Of a DNA stretch of 64,000 nt, positions 13,824-22,644 are shown one piece after another; within the stretch, counting starts at the first letter, position 1, and the number at the start of each line of letters is the position of its first letter. The notes beneath the pieces are model-generated. The model saw nothing but the letters and a program-made list of their open reading frames with translations, had not been told where the DNA came from and did not search any database. The translations under genes were made by a program, and so were the position numbers. The stretch comes from Palleronia pontilimi (lineage in GTDB: Bacteria; Pseudomonadota; Alphaproteobacteria; Rhodobacterales; Rhodobacteraceae), in NCBI RefSeq assembly GCF_016412875.1, contig NZ_JAEKPD010000001.1:186001-250000 (forward strand). Reading direction: 5' to 3'.

Positions 13824-16421
13824 ATGCCCCCCACCGACCGCCTGCCAGACACCGCGAAACGCGGATTGCGCCGACCGCTCTTCCTGACGCGCCTCGGCCT
13901 GCTGGCCGAACGGGCGACGCGCAGCTTCTGGCCGCTCTGGAGCGTGCTGCTGCTGGGGCTGGCCGCCCTGATGCTCGGCCTGCACGAAAGCGTTCCGCTG
14001 GAAGTGTTCTGGGCCGTCTCGCTGGCGCTGATCCTGGGCGGTCTCTGGGCGCTGGTCCGGGGCATCCGCAGCTTTCGCTGGCCGACCCAGACCGACGCGC
14101 TGATCCGGCTGGACGAATCGCTGCCGGGCCGCCCGATCACCGCGCTGACCGACGCGCAGGCGATCGGCGGCGCGGACGCCCAATCCCGCGCCATCTGGCA
14201 GGCTCACCTCCTGCGCATGTCCGCCCGCATCCGCGCCGCCCGCGCGGTCGAGCCGGATCTGCGCGTGGCCGCGCGCGACCCCTTCGCGCTGCGCTACGTG
14301 GCGCTGCTGGCCTTCGCGACCGCGCTCTTGTTCGGCTCGATCCTGCGCGTGGGCACCGTGTCCGAGATGACGCAAGGCGGCGGCCAGGCCATGGCGTCGG
14401 GGCCAAGCTGGGAAGGCTGGATCGAGCCGCCCGCCTATACCGGCCTGCCGTCGCTCTACCTGGCCGACCTGCCCGCGGGCCAGGTCGAGGTGCCCGAGGG
14501 CGCCAACGTCACCTTGCGTCTTTATGGCGAGGTGGGCGACCTGACGGTCTCCGAAACCGTCTCGGCCGCCGTCGGCGATCCCGGCAGCGCCAGCGCCACC
14601 GTGCAGAATTTCCGCGTGGCACAGGCCGGCGACATCTCGATCGACGGGCCCGGCGGGCGCAGCTTCGACATCACCCTTCTGCCCGACGCGCCGCCGGCGA
14701 TTTCCGTGCCCGAGACGCCCGAGCGTGGCGAAGGCGGCGAGTTCCGGCAGCCCTTCAATGCCTCGGACGATTACGGCGTCGCCTCGGGCAATGTCGAAAT
14801 CGCGCTGGACCTGGATCGGGTCGACCGCAGCTATGGCCTTGCCACCCCGCCTGACCCGCGCGAGCCGCTGATCGTCGATCTGCCGCTGCCCATCAGCGGC
14901 GACCGCTCGGACTTCTCCGGCACCCTGATCGAGAACTTCAGCCAGCACCCCTGGGCCAACCTGCCCGTAACGCTGACCTATCGCGTCACCGACGAGCTCG
15001 GCCAGGAAGGCGCGTCCGAAACGCTGCCGCAAACCCTTGTGGGACTGCGCTACTTCAACCCCATGGCCAAGGCCGTGATTGAGCAACGCCGCGACCTGCT
15101 GTGGTCGCGCGACAATGCGGGCCGCGTGGCGCAGATCCTGCGCGCCGTGTCGTGGCGCCCCGAAGACGCCTTCCCGTCCCAGACGCTCTACCTGCGGCTG
15201 CGCGTCGCCATCCGGCGGCTCGAAGCGGGGGCAGACGTCACGCCGCTCAGCGCCGAGCGGCAGGAAGAAATCGCCGCGGCGCTCTGGGACATCGCGCAAG
15301 AGCTGGAATACGGCGACCTCGCCAGCGCGCTCGACCGCCTGCGCCGGGCCCAGGAACGCCTGTCCGAGGCCATCGAGAACGGCGCCGACCCCGCCGAGAT
15401 CGCCGAGCTGATGCAGGAATTGCGCGAGGCGACGCAGGACTACATCCGCCAACTGGCCCAGCAGAACCAGGGGCAGGACCAGCAGCAGGCCCAGAACGGC
15501 GAAAGCCAGGAAATCACCGGCGACCAGCTGCAGGAAATGATGGACCGCATCCAGGAGCTGATGGAACAGGGCCGCATGGCCGAAGCCCAGGCGCTTCTGG
15601 AACAGCTCAACCGCATGATGGAGAACATGCAGGTCACCCAGGGCCAGGGCGGTGAGCCAAGCCCCGGCGAGCAGGCGATGCAGGACATGCAACAGGCGCT
15701 GCGCGACCAGCAGGACCTCAGTGACGAGGCCTTCCGCGATCTGCAGGAGCAATTCGGCCAACAAGGCCAGCAGGGCCAGCAACAACCCGGCCAGCAGGGC
15801 CAGCAAGGACAACAACAGGGCCAGCAACCCGGTCAGGGCCAGCAGCAGGGCCAAGGTCAGCAGCAGGGCCAGGGACAGGGGCAGCAGCCGGGACAACAGG
15901 GTCAGGGCGGACAGCAGGACCTGGGCGAAAGCCTGGCCGACCGCCAACAGGCCTTGCGCGACGAGCTGAACCGCCAGCGCGGCAACCTGCCGGGTGCCGG
16001 GACTGAGGCGGGCGATACAGCCCGCGACGCGCTGGACCGCGCGGGCCGCGCCATGGATGGCGCCGAAGAGGATCTGCGCGACCGCGACTACGCAGGCGCG
16101 CTCGACAACCAGTCCGAGGCGATGGAAGCCCTGCGCGAAGGCATGCGCGCGCTCGGCGAAGCCCTGGCGCAGGAGCAACAGCAGCAGCAGGGCCAGGGCC
16201 AGGCGCAAAGCCAAGGCGACCCCCAGGGCCGCGGCCGCGATCCGCTGGGACGCGAGGCTGGCCAGAACGGGCAACTGGGATCTGACGAGCAGATGCTGGG
16301 CCAGGAAGACATCTATCGCCGGGCCGAAGAACTACTGGACGAAATCCGCCGCCGCTCTGGCGACCAGGCCCGCCCGGAAGCCGAACGCGACTACCTGCGC
16401 CGCCTGCTGGACCGGTTCTGA
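13824..16421 (+). CDS. TIGR02302/DUF4175 membrane protein with Gln/Gly repeat region
   Basis: An 865-residue alphaproteobacterial membrane protein of the TIGR02302/DUF4175 family; function unknown. Two hydrophobic segments near residues 38-75 and a third near residue 155-170 anchor it, followed by a large periplasmic part with a W-E-G-W-I-x-P-P-A-Y-T-G motif near residue 195. Residues 540-640 are Gln/Glu-rich and probably coiled, and residues about 645-700 are almost pure Gln and Gly with Pro (G-Q-Q repeats encoded at 15760-15930). The C terminus ends D-Y-L-R-R-L-L. It is alone between lysA and a converging gene; the repeat tract is a likely site of length variation. Confidence 0.9.
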   Translation: MPPTDRLPDTAKRGLRRPLFLTRLGLLAERATRSFWPLWSVLLLGLAALMLGLHESVPLEVFWAVSLALILGGLWALVRGIRSFRWPTQTDALIRLDESLPGRPITALTDAQAIGGADAQSRAIWQAHLLRMSARIRAARAVEPDLRVAARDPFALRYVALLAFATALLFGSILRVGTVSEMTQGGGQAMASGPSWEGWIEPPAYTGLPSLYLADLPAGQVEVPEGANVTLRLYGEVGDLTVSETVSAAVGDPGSASATVQNFRVAQAGDISIDGPGGRSFDITLLPDAPPAISVPETPERGEGGEFRQPFNASDDYGVASGNVEIALDLDRVDRSYGLATPPDPREPLIVDLPLPISGDRSDFSGTLIENFSQHPWANLPVTLTYRVTDELGQEGASETLPQTLVGLRYFNPMAKAVIEQRRDLLWSRDNAGRVAQILRAVSWRPEDAFPSQTLYLRLRVAIRRLEAGADVTPLSAERQEEIAAALWDIAQELEYGDLASALDRLRRAQERLSEAIENGADPAEIAELMQELREATQDYIRQLAQQNQGQDQQQAQNGESQEITGDQLQEMMDRIQELMEQGRMAEAQALLEQLNRMMENMQVTQGQGGEPSPGEQAMQDMQQALRDQQDLSDEAFRDLQEQFGQQGQQGQQQPGQQGQQGQQQGQQPGQGQQQGQGQQQGQGQGQQPGQQGQGGQQDLGESLADRQQALRDELNRQRGNLPGAGTEAGDTARDALDRAGRAMDGAEEDLRDRDYAGALDNQSEAMEALREGMRALGEALAQEQQQQQGQGQAQSQGDPQGRGRDPLGREAGQNGQLGSDEQMLGQEDIYRRAEELLDEIRRRSGDQARPEAERDYLRRLLDRF
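15760..15935 (+). repeat. Tandem Gln/Gly codon repeat inside the TIGR02302 gene
   Basis: Imperfect tandem units built from CAGGGCCAGCAA-like 9- and 12-base words encode alternating G-Q-Q and P-G-Q-Q residues. Units stay in frame (multiples of three), so gain or loss would change length without a frameshift. A second shorter Gln-run lies at about 16170-16200. Confidence 0.8.
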
Positions 16422-16471
16422 CGCACCAGAAGCCCGCGCGCCCAAACAGACGCGATGTTGGCACCACCGCC

Positions 16472-16499
16472 CCCATCTTTGTTCTTAAAGATATCCCGG
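16472..16499 (+). repeat. Dispersed intergenic repeat, copy 2
   Basis: CCCATCTTTGTTCT, then TAAAG, then ATATCCCGG. It lies in the 117-base gap between the converging TIGR02302 gene and the coiled-coil membrane protein gene. Confidence 0.85.
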
Positions 16500-16538
16500 C
16501 GCAGCGCCTGCCCGCACGCGCGCCATCCCAGCGGAGCG

Positions 16539-17585
16539 CTAGTCGTGGAAGATCCCCGCCGCGCGGCCCAGGAGCATGAACGCACGGGCCGAGCGGGTTT
16601 CGCTCCATGCCGCCACTTGCGCGTCCGTGGCCCCGGGCTCGAGATCGGCGAAAGTGTGATCGAACAGCCGCAGGAAGTGGTGCACCGCATCGCGGAAGAT
16701 CGTGTCCTGGCGCATGCGCGCGACGCACAGGTCTTCGGCCTCTTCGTCGCGGATGCCGCCCACGCGCGCGACAGCGGCGCCGCGCTCTCCTTGCGCGAAT
16801 CGCCGCCACAGCTCGACGCTGGCCCGGTCCGGCGTCAGATCGTCCATGTAAAGCCCATCCTGGCTGAGCAGCGTCAAAACATCCTGCGCCGCCGTCACCA
16901 GCTGCGCCGCGCGGTGGTCCCGCAGGGCGACGCGCAGCGCGTCGAACCCTTCGGCGTCGTGCTGGTCCGATGGAAATTCCAGCGCCCGGATGAAGGTATC
17001 GAGCGGCACGTTCGGCCCTTCGCTGGGCGACGTGAGACCCAGTTCGGGGGTTTTCTCGGCCTCGCTTTCGTCGGTTTGGACGGGATCGGGCGCGTCCGCG
17101 ATATCCGCATCCTGCCCGTTCGCGTGGTCGGCGCGCCGCTCGTCCACCGGATCGGGGCGGGATGCCATGGCTTCGATCAGGTGGGCCCGTTCGGCCAGCC
17201 ACATTTCAAGCTCGTCCAACCGCGCGCGGATTTCGTCCAGCGACCCGCCCAGCGCCTGAACATCGGCCTTCAGATCGGGATCGGGGCCGGGCACCGGCGT
17301 GACGCTCGCGCGGTGCGCGGTCAGCTCGGCGCGCAGGGCGCGGACCTGTGCGGCTTGCGTAACCATCGCCAACGCCACCGACACCGACGCGATCAGCGCG
17401 ATGGGCCCGACGACCGCGATAACGATCATCACCGCGGGCAGGATGCTCAGACCCTCGCCTTCGCCGCGCCCGGCAAGCAGGAAGAAGGCCACCACCAGCA
17501 CCAGCCAGGCCGCCGACAGCGCCAGCCCGATGCTGACGGCATTGCGCGATTTGCGCGGCTGCGATGATGGGGTCGTGTCGCTCAT
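16539..17585 (-). CDS. Hypothetical two-pass membrane protein with coiled coil
   Basis: A 348-residue protein with two hydrophobic segments (about residues 17-40 and 47-72), a short coiled-coil-like stretch (about residues 78-135, regular Leu/Ala with D-E-I-R-A-R-L-D-E-L-E), an acidic low-complexity linker (about 145-190) and a conserved-looking helical C-terminal domain (195-348) with F-R-D-A-V-H-H-F-L-R-L-F-D. I do not recognise a named domain; its layout suggests an anchored scaffold facing the cytoplasm. It lies 37 bases downstream of greA on the same strand and may be co-transcribed with it. Confidence 0.75.
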   Translation of the reverse strand: MSDTTPSSQPRKSRNAVSIGLALSAAWLVLVVAFFLLAGRGEGEGLSILPAVMIVIAVVGPIALIASVSVALAMVTQAAQVRALRAELTAHRASVTPVPGPDPDLKADVQALGGSLDEIRARLDELEMWLAERAHLIEAMASRPDPVDERRADHANGQDADIADAPDPVQTDESEAEKTPELGLTSPSEGPNVPLDTFIRALEFPSDQHDAEGFDALRVALRDHRAAQLVTAAQDVLTLLSQDGLYMDDLTPDRASVELWRRFAQGERGAAVARVGGIRDEEAEDLCVARMRQDTIFRDAVHHFLRLFDHTFADLEPGATDAQVAAWSETRSARAFMLLGRAAGIFHD

Positions 17586-17622
17586 GCGAACCTTTCGGCG
17601 AAGGGACTGCGCCCCCCGGGGC

Positions 17623-18093
17623 CTAACGATATTCGACGCTCAGGATTTCGTAGGACTTCACGCCACCCGGCGTGCGCACTTCGACGCTGTCGCCTTCGTC
17701 CTTGCCGATCAGCGCCCGCGCCAGCGGCGACTTGATGTTCAGCTTACCCTTTTCAAGGTTCGCCTCGGGCTCGCCCACGATCTGATAGAGCTTTTCGTCG
17801 TCGGTATCCTCGTCCACCAGCTTCACATGCGCGCCGAACTTGATCGAGCCGGACATCTTGGACGTGTCGATCACGTCGGCCAGCGACAGGATGCCCTCGA
17901 TTTCCTTGACGCGGCCCTCGATGAAGGACTGCTTTTCCTTGGCCGAATGGTATTCCGCGTTCTCCGACAGATCGCCATGCTCGCGCGCTTCGGCGATGGC
18001 ACGGATGATCGCCGGGCGCTCGACAGACTTCAGCTGCTTCAGCTCTGCGTTCAGCTCGGTATGACCGGCACGGGTAAGGGCGATTTTTTCCAT
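17623..18093 (-). CDS. greA: Transcription elongation factor GreA
   Basis: GreA enters the secondary channel of backtracked RNA polymerase and stimulates cleavage of the 3' RNA end. The 156-residue protein has the N-terminal coiled coil with the acidic tip D-L-S-E-N-A-E-Y (about residues 41-48, where Asp and Glu stimulate cleavage) and the C-terminal FKBP-like domain with [10 protein letters not shown] and the terminal G-V[10 protein letters not shown]. The ATG at 18091-18093 gives the standard M-E-K-I-x-L-T start, although its ribosome site is weak. Divergent from the ETF-QO gene. Confidence 0.96.
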   Translation of the reverse strand: MEKIALTRAGHTELNAELKQLKSVERPAIIRAIAEAREHGDLSENAEYHSAKEKQSFIEGRVKEIEGILSLADVIDTSKMSGSIKFGAHVKLVDEDTDDEKLYQIVGEPEANLEKGKLNIKSPLARALIGKDEGDSVEVRTPGGVKSYEILSVEYR

Positions 18094-18281
18094 GGAAGGC
18101 ACGTTTCTACTCAGAGAGACATTTGAAAAGTTGGGATCGGTTAGGCCAAGGGGATGCGCCAAAGTCAAGCGGACGTTGGCAGTCGGGCGGCGATCGGGCG
18201 TCACGCTACGCTGTGTCACAATTGACCCCGGCGTCCCATTGCCGATACCACGTCGCAAACCTCAGCGATGAAGGAAAGAGC

Positions 18282-19934
18282 ATGTCCGAGCCTACCCGCG
18301 AAGCGATGGAATACGATGTGGTCATCGTGGGCGCCGGTCCCGCGGGCCTTTCGGCGGCGATCCGCCTGAAGCAGCTCGACCCCGAGCGGTCGGTCGTGGT
18401 TCTGGAAAAGGGATCGGAAGTGGGCGCGCATATCCTGTCGGGCGCGGTCCTGGACCCGTGCGGTCTGGACGCGCTGATCCCCGACTGGAAGGACAAGGGC
18501 GCGCCGCTGAACACGCCCGTGACATCCGACAAGTTCTTCTACTTGGGCGAGTCCGGCAAGGTCGGCATTCCGACGCAGGTGATGCCGCCGCTGATGAACA
18601 ACCACGGCAACTACATCGTGTCTATGGGCAATGTCTGCCGCTGGATGGCCGAACAGGCCGAAGAACTGGGCGTCGAGATTTTCCCCGGCATGGCCTGCTC
18701 CGAGCTGGTCTATGCCGAGGACGGATCGGTCAAGGGCGTCGTCGCGGGCGAATTCGGCATCTCGCCCGACGGCACCAAGGGCGACGGTTACGAGCCCGGC
18801 ATGGAGCTGCACGGCAAATACGTCCTGCTGGGCGAAGGCGTGCGCGGGTCACTGTCCAAACAGGTGATCGAGAAATTCGCGCTCGATGCCGATGCGGACG
18901 TGCAGAAATACGGGCTCGGCATGAAAGAGCTGTGGGAAATCGACCCCGAGAAGCACAAGGAAGGCACCGTCGTGCACACCATGGGCTGGCCGCTGGGCAA
19001 GTCCGCGGGCGGCGGGTCGTTCATCTATCACCTGGACAACAACCAGGTCTACGTGGGCTTCGTGGTGCACCTGGGCTATGCCAATCCGCATGTGAACCCC
19101 TACCTGGCGTTCCAGCAATTCAAGCATCACCCTTACGTCAAGGACCTGCTGGCGGGCGGCAAGCGCATCAGCTACGGCGCGCGGGCGATCTCGGAAGGCG
19201 GCTACCAGTCGCTGCCCAAGACGGCCTTTCCGGGCGGCGCGCTTCTGGGGTGTGCGGCGGGCATGGTCAACGTGCCGCGCATCAAGGGCAATCACAATGC
19301 CATGCTGTCGGGCAAGGCCGCGGCCGAGGCCGCCCACGCCGCGCTCGAGGCGGGCCGCACGTCCGACACGCTGGACGATTACGCCAAGGAAGTCGTCGAG
19401 GGCCCGATCGGCCAGGATCTGAAGAAGGTGCGCAACGTCAAGCCGCTCTGGTCCAAGCACGGTCTCATGGCGTCGCTGATGGTCGGCGGCTTCGATATGT
19501 GGACGAACACGCTGGGCTTTTCTCTGCTGGGCACGCTGAAGCACGGCAAGACCGACGCCGCCGCCACCGAGCCTGCGTCCAAGCACAAGGTCATCAACTA
19601 TCCCAAACCCGACGGGAAGCTCAGCTTCGACCGTCTGACCAATGTCAGCTTCTCCAACACCAACCACGACGAAAACCAGCCCGCGCACCTGAAGCTGAAG
19701 GACCCGAAGGTGCCGGTCGCGGTGAACCTGCCGAAATACGCGGGCCTGTCCCAGCGATACTGCCCGGCGGGCGTCTACGAGTTCGTGAAGGACGAAAAGA
19801 CAGGCGAAGACCGCTTCGTGATCAACTTCCAGAACTGCGTCCACTGCAAGACCTGCGACATCAAGGATCCGTCGCAGAACATCGTCTGGACCACGCCCCA
19901 GGGCGGTGACGGGCCGAATTACCCCAACATGTGA
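18282..19934 (+). CDS. Electron-transfer flavoprotein-ubiquinone oxidoreductase
   Basis: This membrane-associated enzyme passes electrons from ETF (fed by acyl-CoA and methylated-amine dehydrogenases) to ubiquinone. The 550-residue protein begins with the FAD motif V-V-I-V-G-A-G-P-A-G-L-S-A-A (residues 12-25), has the quinone-binding region with M-G-W-P-L-G, and ends with a 4Fe-4S domain with cysteines in R-Y-C-P-A-G-V-Y-E-F and N-C-V-H-C-K-T-C-D-I-K-D-P. Length matches the family. AGGAAAGAG precedes the ATG at 18282. The gene is single and divergent from greA; acyl-CoA dehydrogenase at 41.8-43.5 kb is a potential electron source. Confidence 0.97.
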   Translation: MSEPTREAMEYDVVIVGAGPAGLSAAIRLKQLDPERSVVVLEKGSEVGAHILSGAVLDPCGLDALIPDWKDKGAPLNTPVTSDKFFYLGESGKVGIPTQVMPPLMNNHGNYIVSMGNVCRWMAEQAEELGVEIFPGMACSELVYAEDGSVKGVVAGEFGISPDGTKGDGYEPGMELHGKYVLLGEGVRGSLSKQVIEKFALDADADVQKYGLGMKELWEIDPEKHKEGTVVHTMGWPLGKSAGGGSFIYHLDNNQVYVGFVVHLGYANPHVNPYLAFQQFKHHPYVKDLLAGGKRISYGARAISEGGYQSLPKTAFPGGALLGCAAGMVNVPRIKGNHNAMLSGKAAAEAAHAALEAGRTSDTLDDYAKEVVEGPIGQDLKKVRNVKPLWSKHGLMASLMVGGFDMWTNTLGFSLLGTLKHGKTDAAATEPASKHKVINYPKPDGKLSFDRLTNVSFSNTNHDENQPAHLKLKDPKVPVAVNLPKYAGLSQRYCPAGVYEFVKDEKTGEDRFVINFQNCVHCKTCDIKDPSQNIVWTTPQGGDGPNYPNM

Positions 19935-20031
19935 GCGATGGCGGATTTGGCGGCGCGAATTGTCGCCTTCCGACCGGCTGCGCGCGAATTTGTGCACCCG
20001 GATTCATTGCTTCGCGCCCTCGGCATGGCTA

Positions 20032-20059
20032 CCTTTCGCGGTAACGCAAACGCGAAAGG
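20032..20059 (+). promoter_or_regulatory. Perfect hairpin holding the ribosome site of the TPR gene
   Basis: CCTTTCGCG (20032-20040) and CGCGAAAGG (20051-20059) are perfect reverse complements around a 10-base loop. The GAAAGG ribosome site of the TPR gene (ATG at 20066) is the 3' arm. It could mask initiation in the mRNA or be a DNA operator. Confidence 0.45.
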
Positions 20060-20065
20060 CAGCCC

Positions 20066-21757
20066 ATGCTCCGTCCGCTCCTTCTTTCCGCCGCACTGAC
20101 CCTTTCGGCCCAGGCGGGCCAAGCCGACATCAATCCCGGCGCCTATCTGGCGGGACGCCAGGCGCAGATGGTCAACGACTACTCGGAAGCCGCGCGTTAC
20201 CTGACCCAGGCGATGCTGCGCGACCCCAACAACACGGCCCTTCTGGAACAGCTGGCCGGGGCGTTCATCTCGCTCGGGGAATTCGACCGCGCTGACACCA
20301 TCGCGCTGAAACTGACGCAATCCGGCGGCACGTCGCAACTGGCGACCCTGGCCGTGCTCGTCACCCAGGCGCAGCAGGGCAACTGGTCCGAGATCCTTTC
20401 CGACCTCGATGCGGGCCTGTCGGTGGGGCCGCTGTTCGACGGTCTGGCGAAGGCCTGGTCGCTTCTGGGCGATGGCCAGACCGATGCGGCACTGGAAGCA
20501 TTCGACAGCATCGCCGCCGAGCAGGGCCTGGTCGCGTTCGGCACCTACCACAAGGCGCTGGCACTGGCGTCGCTGGGACGCTTCGACGAAGCCGATGCAG
20601 CCCTTTCCGGCCCCGACCTCGGGCTGACCCGCCGCGGGATCGTTGCCCACGCGCAGATCCTCAGCCAGTTGGGACGGTTCGACGACGCGGCGGCAAAGCT
20701 GGCCGCGGGCTTCGGCGGCGGCACGCTTGACGCGCCCTTGCAAGCGCTGCAATCCGCGATCGAGGCCGAGGAGCCGCTGGAGTTCACGATCGTGCAGGAT
20801 GCGACCGACGGCATCGCCGAGGTCGCATTCGACATCGCCAACGTGCTGATCGGCGAATCCGCGCCCGCCTACACGCTGATCTACGCCCGCGCCGCGACCT
20901 ATCTGCGCCCCGAGCACACCGAGGCGATCCTGATGAGCGCGGCCCTGCTGGACGAGCTCGAGCAATTCGACCTTGCCATCGACGCCTTCACCGCGATCCC
21001 GTCCGACGATCCGGCCCATATCGCGGCCGAGATCGGACGCGCCGAGATCCTGCAGAAATCGGACCGGGCCGAAGTCGGCATCGAAGTCCTGCGCCAACTG
21101 GCCAGTGAAAATCCCGACCTGCCGATGGTGCAAAACGCGTTCGGCGACGCGCTGCGCGACCAGTCCGACTACGCGGGGGCCAACAAGGCCTATACCGCCG
21201 CCCTTGCCAATCTGGACGCCGATGTGCGCGACCGCTGGGTGCTGTATTTCGCCCGCGCCGTGACCTTCGAGCGGCTGGGCGAATGGGACAAGGCCGAAGC
21301 CGATTTCCGCCAATCGCTGGAAATCAACCCCGACAGCCCGTCGGTCCTGAACTACCTCGGCTACTCTCTCCTGGAACGCGGCGAGAAGCTGGACGAAGCC
21401 CTGTCGCTCATCGAACAGGCCGTCGCCGCACGGCCGAATTCCGGCTTCATCGTCGACAGCCTCGGCTGGGGGCTCTACCGCCTGGGACGCTTCCAGGAAG
21501 CCGTCGAGCCCATGGAAAAAGCGGTGGCGCTGATGCCCGTCGATCCGGTGGTCAACGACCATCTGGGCGATGTCTACTGGACGGTCGGCCGCAAGCTGGA
21601 AGCCCGCTTCCAGTGGCAGCGCGCCCTCAGTTTCGTGGACAACGACGAGAACGGCGAGGTCAAGCCCGAACGGATTCGCCGCAAGCTCGAAGTCGGGCTC
21701 GACCAGGTGATCGCCGAGGAAGATGGCACACCGCAGGTCGCCAATGACGGCGGCTGA
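20066..21757 (+). CDS. Exported TPR-repeat protein
   Basis: A 563-residue protein with a signal peptide (residues 1-20, ending A-Q-A-G-Q-A) and a mature part made of tetratricopeptide repeats. Clear repeats are N-Y-S/A-E-A-A-R-Y-L-x-x-A near residue 40, L-G-x-F-D-x-A-D near 73, and the strong C-terminal pair W-D-K-A-E-A-D-F-R-x-S-L-E-I-N-P-D-S-P (near 410) and L-D-E-A-L-S-L-I-E-Q-A-V-A-A-R-P-N-S (near 445), plus a final one near 490. It is presumably a periplasmic scaffold; partners unknown. Its last 14 bases overlap ispE, and a hairpin covers its ribosome site. Confidence 0.88.
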   Translation: MLRPLLLSAALTLSAQAGQADINPGAYLAGRQAQMVNDYSEAARYLTQAMLRDPNNTALLEQLAGAFISLGEFDRADTIALKLTQSGGTSQLATLAVLVTQAQQGNWSEILSDLDAGLSVGPLFDGLAKAWSLLGDGQTDAALEAFDSIAAEQGLVAFGTYHKALALASLGRFDEADAALSGPDLGLTRRGIVAHAQILSQLGRFDDAAAKLAAGFGGGTLDAPLQALQSAIEAEEPLEFTIVQDATDGIAEVAFDIANVLIGESAPAYTLIYARAATYLRPEHTEAILMSAALLDELEQFDLAIDAFTAIPSDDPAHIAAEIGRAEILQKSDRAEVGIEVLRQLASENPDLPMVQNAFGDALRDQSDYAGANKAYTAALANLDADVRDRWVLYFARAVTFERLGEWDKAEADFRQSLEINPDSPSVLNYLGYSLLERGEKLDEALSLIEQAVAARPNSGFIVDSLGWGLYRLGRFQEAVEPMEKAVALMPVDPVVNDHLGDVYWTVGRKLEARFQWQRALSFVDNDENGEVKPERIRRKLEVGLDQVIAEEDGTPQVANDGG

Positions 21758-22577
21758 CGGGCGCTTCTTCGCGCCCGCCAAGGTCAACCTCGCGCTGCAT
21801 GTCACCGGCCAGCGCGCCGATGGCTACCACCTCCTGTCCTCGCTCGTGGCTTTTGCCGATATCGGCGATTGGGTGACGGCCCGTCCCGCCGCCGAATGGG
21901 CGCTGAGCGTGAACGGCCCGCTGGCGAAAGGCGTTCCGACGGGACCGGACAACCTGATCCTGAAGGCCGCGCGTGCGACCCAAGGCCCACCCGCCGCGTT
22001 CACGCTGGAAAAGCACCTGCCAATGCAGGCCGGGATCGGCGGCGGCAGCGCGGATGCCGCCGCGGCCCTGCGGGCGCTGCGGGCCATGGACGGCCGCCCC
22101 CTGCCAGATGGTCCCGCCGCGATCGGCGCCGACCTGCCGGTCTGCCTGCACGGCCGGGCGGCTCTGATGACCGGGATCGGTGACATCGTGACGCCCGTGG
22201 ACCCGCTGCCGCCGCTCCACGCCGTGCTGGTCAATCCCGGCGTGGCCGTGGCGACGCCCGCGGTGTTCGCGGCCCTGGCGCAGAAGGACAACGCCCCCCT
22301 CTCAGATCTCCCGGACGATGCCGGGACCGACGAACTGATCGGCTGGCTTGCCTCACAGCGTAACGACCTTGAAGCGCTTGCGCGCAGCATCGCCCCCGCG
22401 ATCGGTGTCGCGCTCGCGCGACTGTCCGCGACCCCGGGCTGCGCGCTGGCCCGCATGTCCGGCAGCGGCGCGACCTGCTTCGGCCTCTACCGCTCCGCGC
22501 CCGAGGCAAGGGATGCGGCCACAACGCTCACCGCTGCGCATCCCGACTGGTGGATCAGGCAGACGTCGCTCGCCTGA
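21744..22577 (+). CDS. ispE: 4-diphosphocytidyl-2-C-methyl-D-erythritol kinase
   Basis: IspE phosphorylates the 2-hydroxyl of CDP-methylerythritol in the MEP isoprenoid pathway. The 277-residue GHMP kinase shows F-A-P-A-K-V-N-L-A-L-H-V-T-G near residue 9, D-G-Y-H-L-L-S-S-L-V at 26-35, the ATP loop P-M-Q-A-G-I-G-G-G-S-A-D-A-A (93-106) and the C-terminal A-R-M-S-G-S-G-A-T-C-F-G motif. The ATG at 21744 overlaps the TPR gene by 14 bases; the in-frame ATG at 21723 is less typical. A polyprenyl diphosphate synthase, a user of this pathway's products, converges on it. Confidence 0.95.
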   Translation: MTAADGRFFAPAKVNLALHVTGQRADGYHLLSSLVAFADIGDWVTARPAAEWALSVNGPLAKGVPTGPDNLILKAARATQGPPAAFTLEKHLPMQAGIGGGSADAAAALRALRAMDGRPLPDGPAAIGADLPVCLHGRAALMTGIGDIVTPVDPLPPLHAVLVNPGVAVATPAVFAALAQKDNAPLSDLPDDAGTDELIGWLASQRNDLEALARSIAPAIGVALARLSATPGCALARMSGSGATCFGLYRSAPEARDAATTLTAAHPDWWIRQTSLA

Positions 22578-22591
22578 ACGCGCCACCCTGC

Positions 22592-22619
22592 CCCATCTTT
22601 GTTCTTGAAAATATCCCGG
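22592..22619 (+). repeat. Dispersed intergenic repeat, copy 3
   Basis: CCCATCTTTGTTCTTGAAA then ATATCCCGG, in the 67-base gap between the converging ispE and polyprenyl synthase genes. This is closest to the apparent consensus. Confidence 0.85.
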
Positions 22620-22644
22620 CGCGACGGAGCCGCCCCGAGCGCGC

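Noticed and set aside
15760-15935. Possible CRISPR-like array
   Set aside because: The repeats are short, in frame, lack unique spacers and encode a Gln/Gly tract.
13785-16274. 829-residue minus-strand, leucine-rich frame opposite the TIGR02302 gene
   Set aside because: The Leu runs are the complement of Gln (CAG) codons in the real gene. It looks membrane-like but is an artefact.
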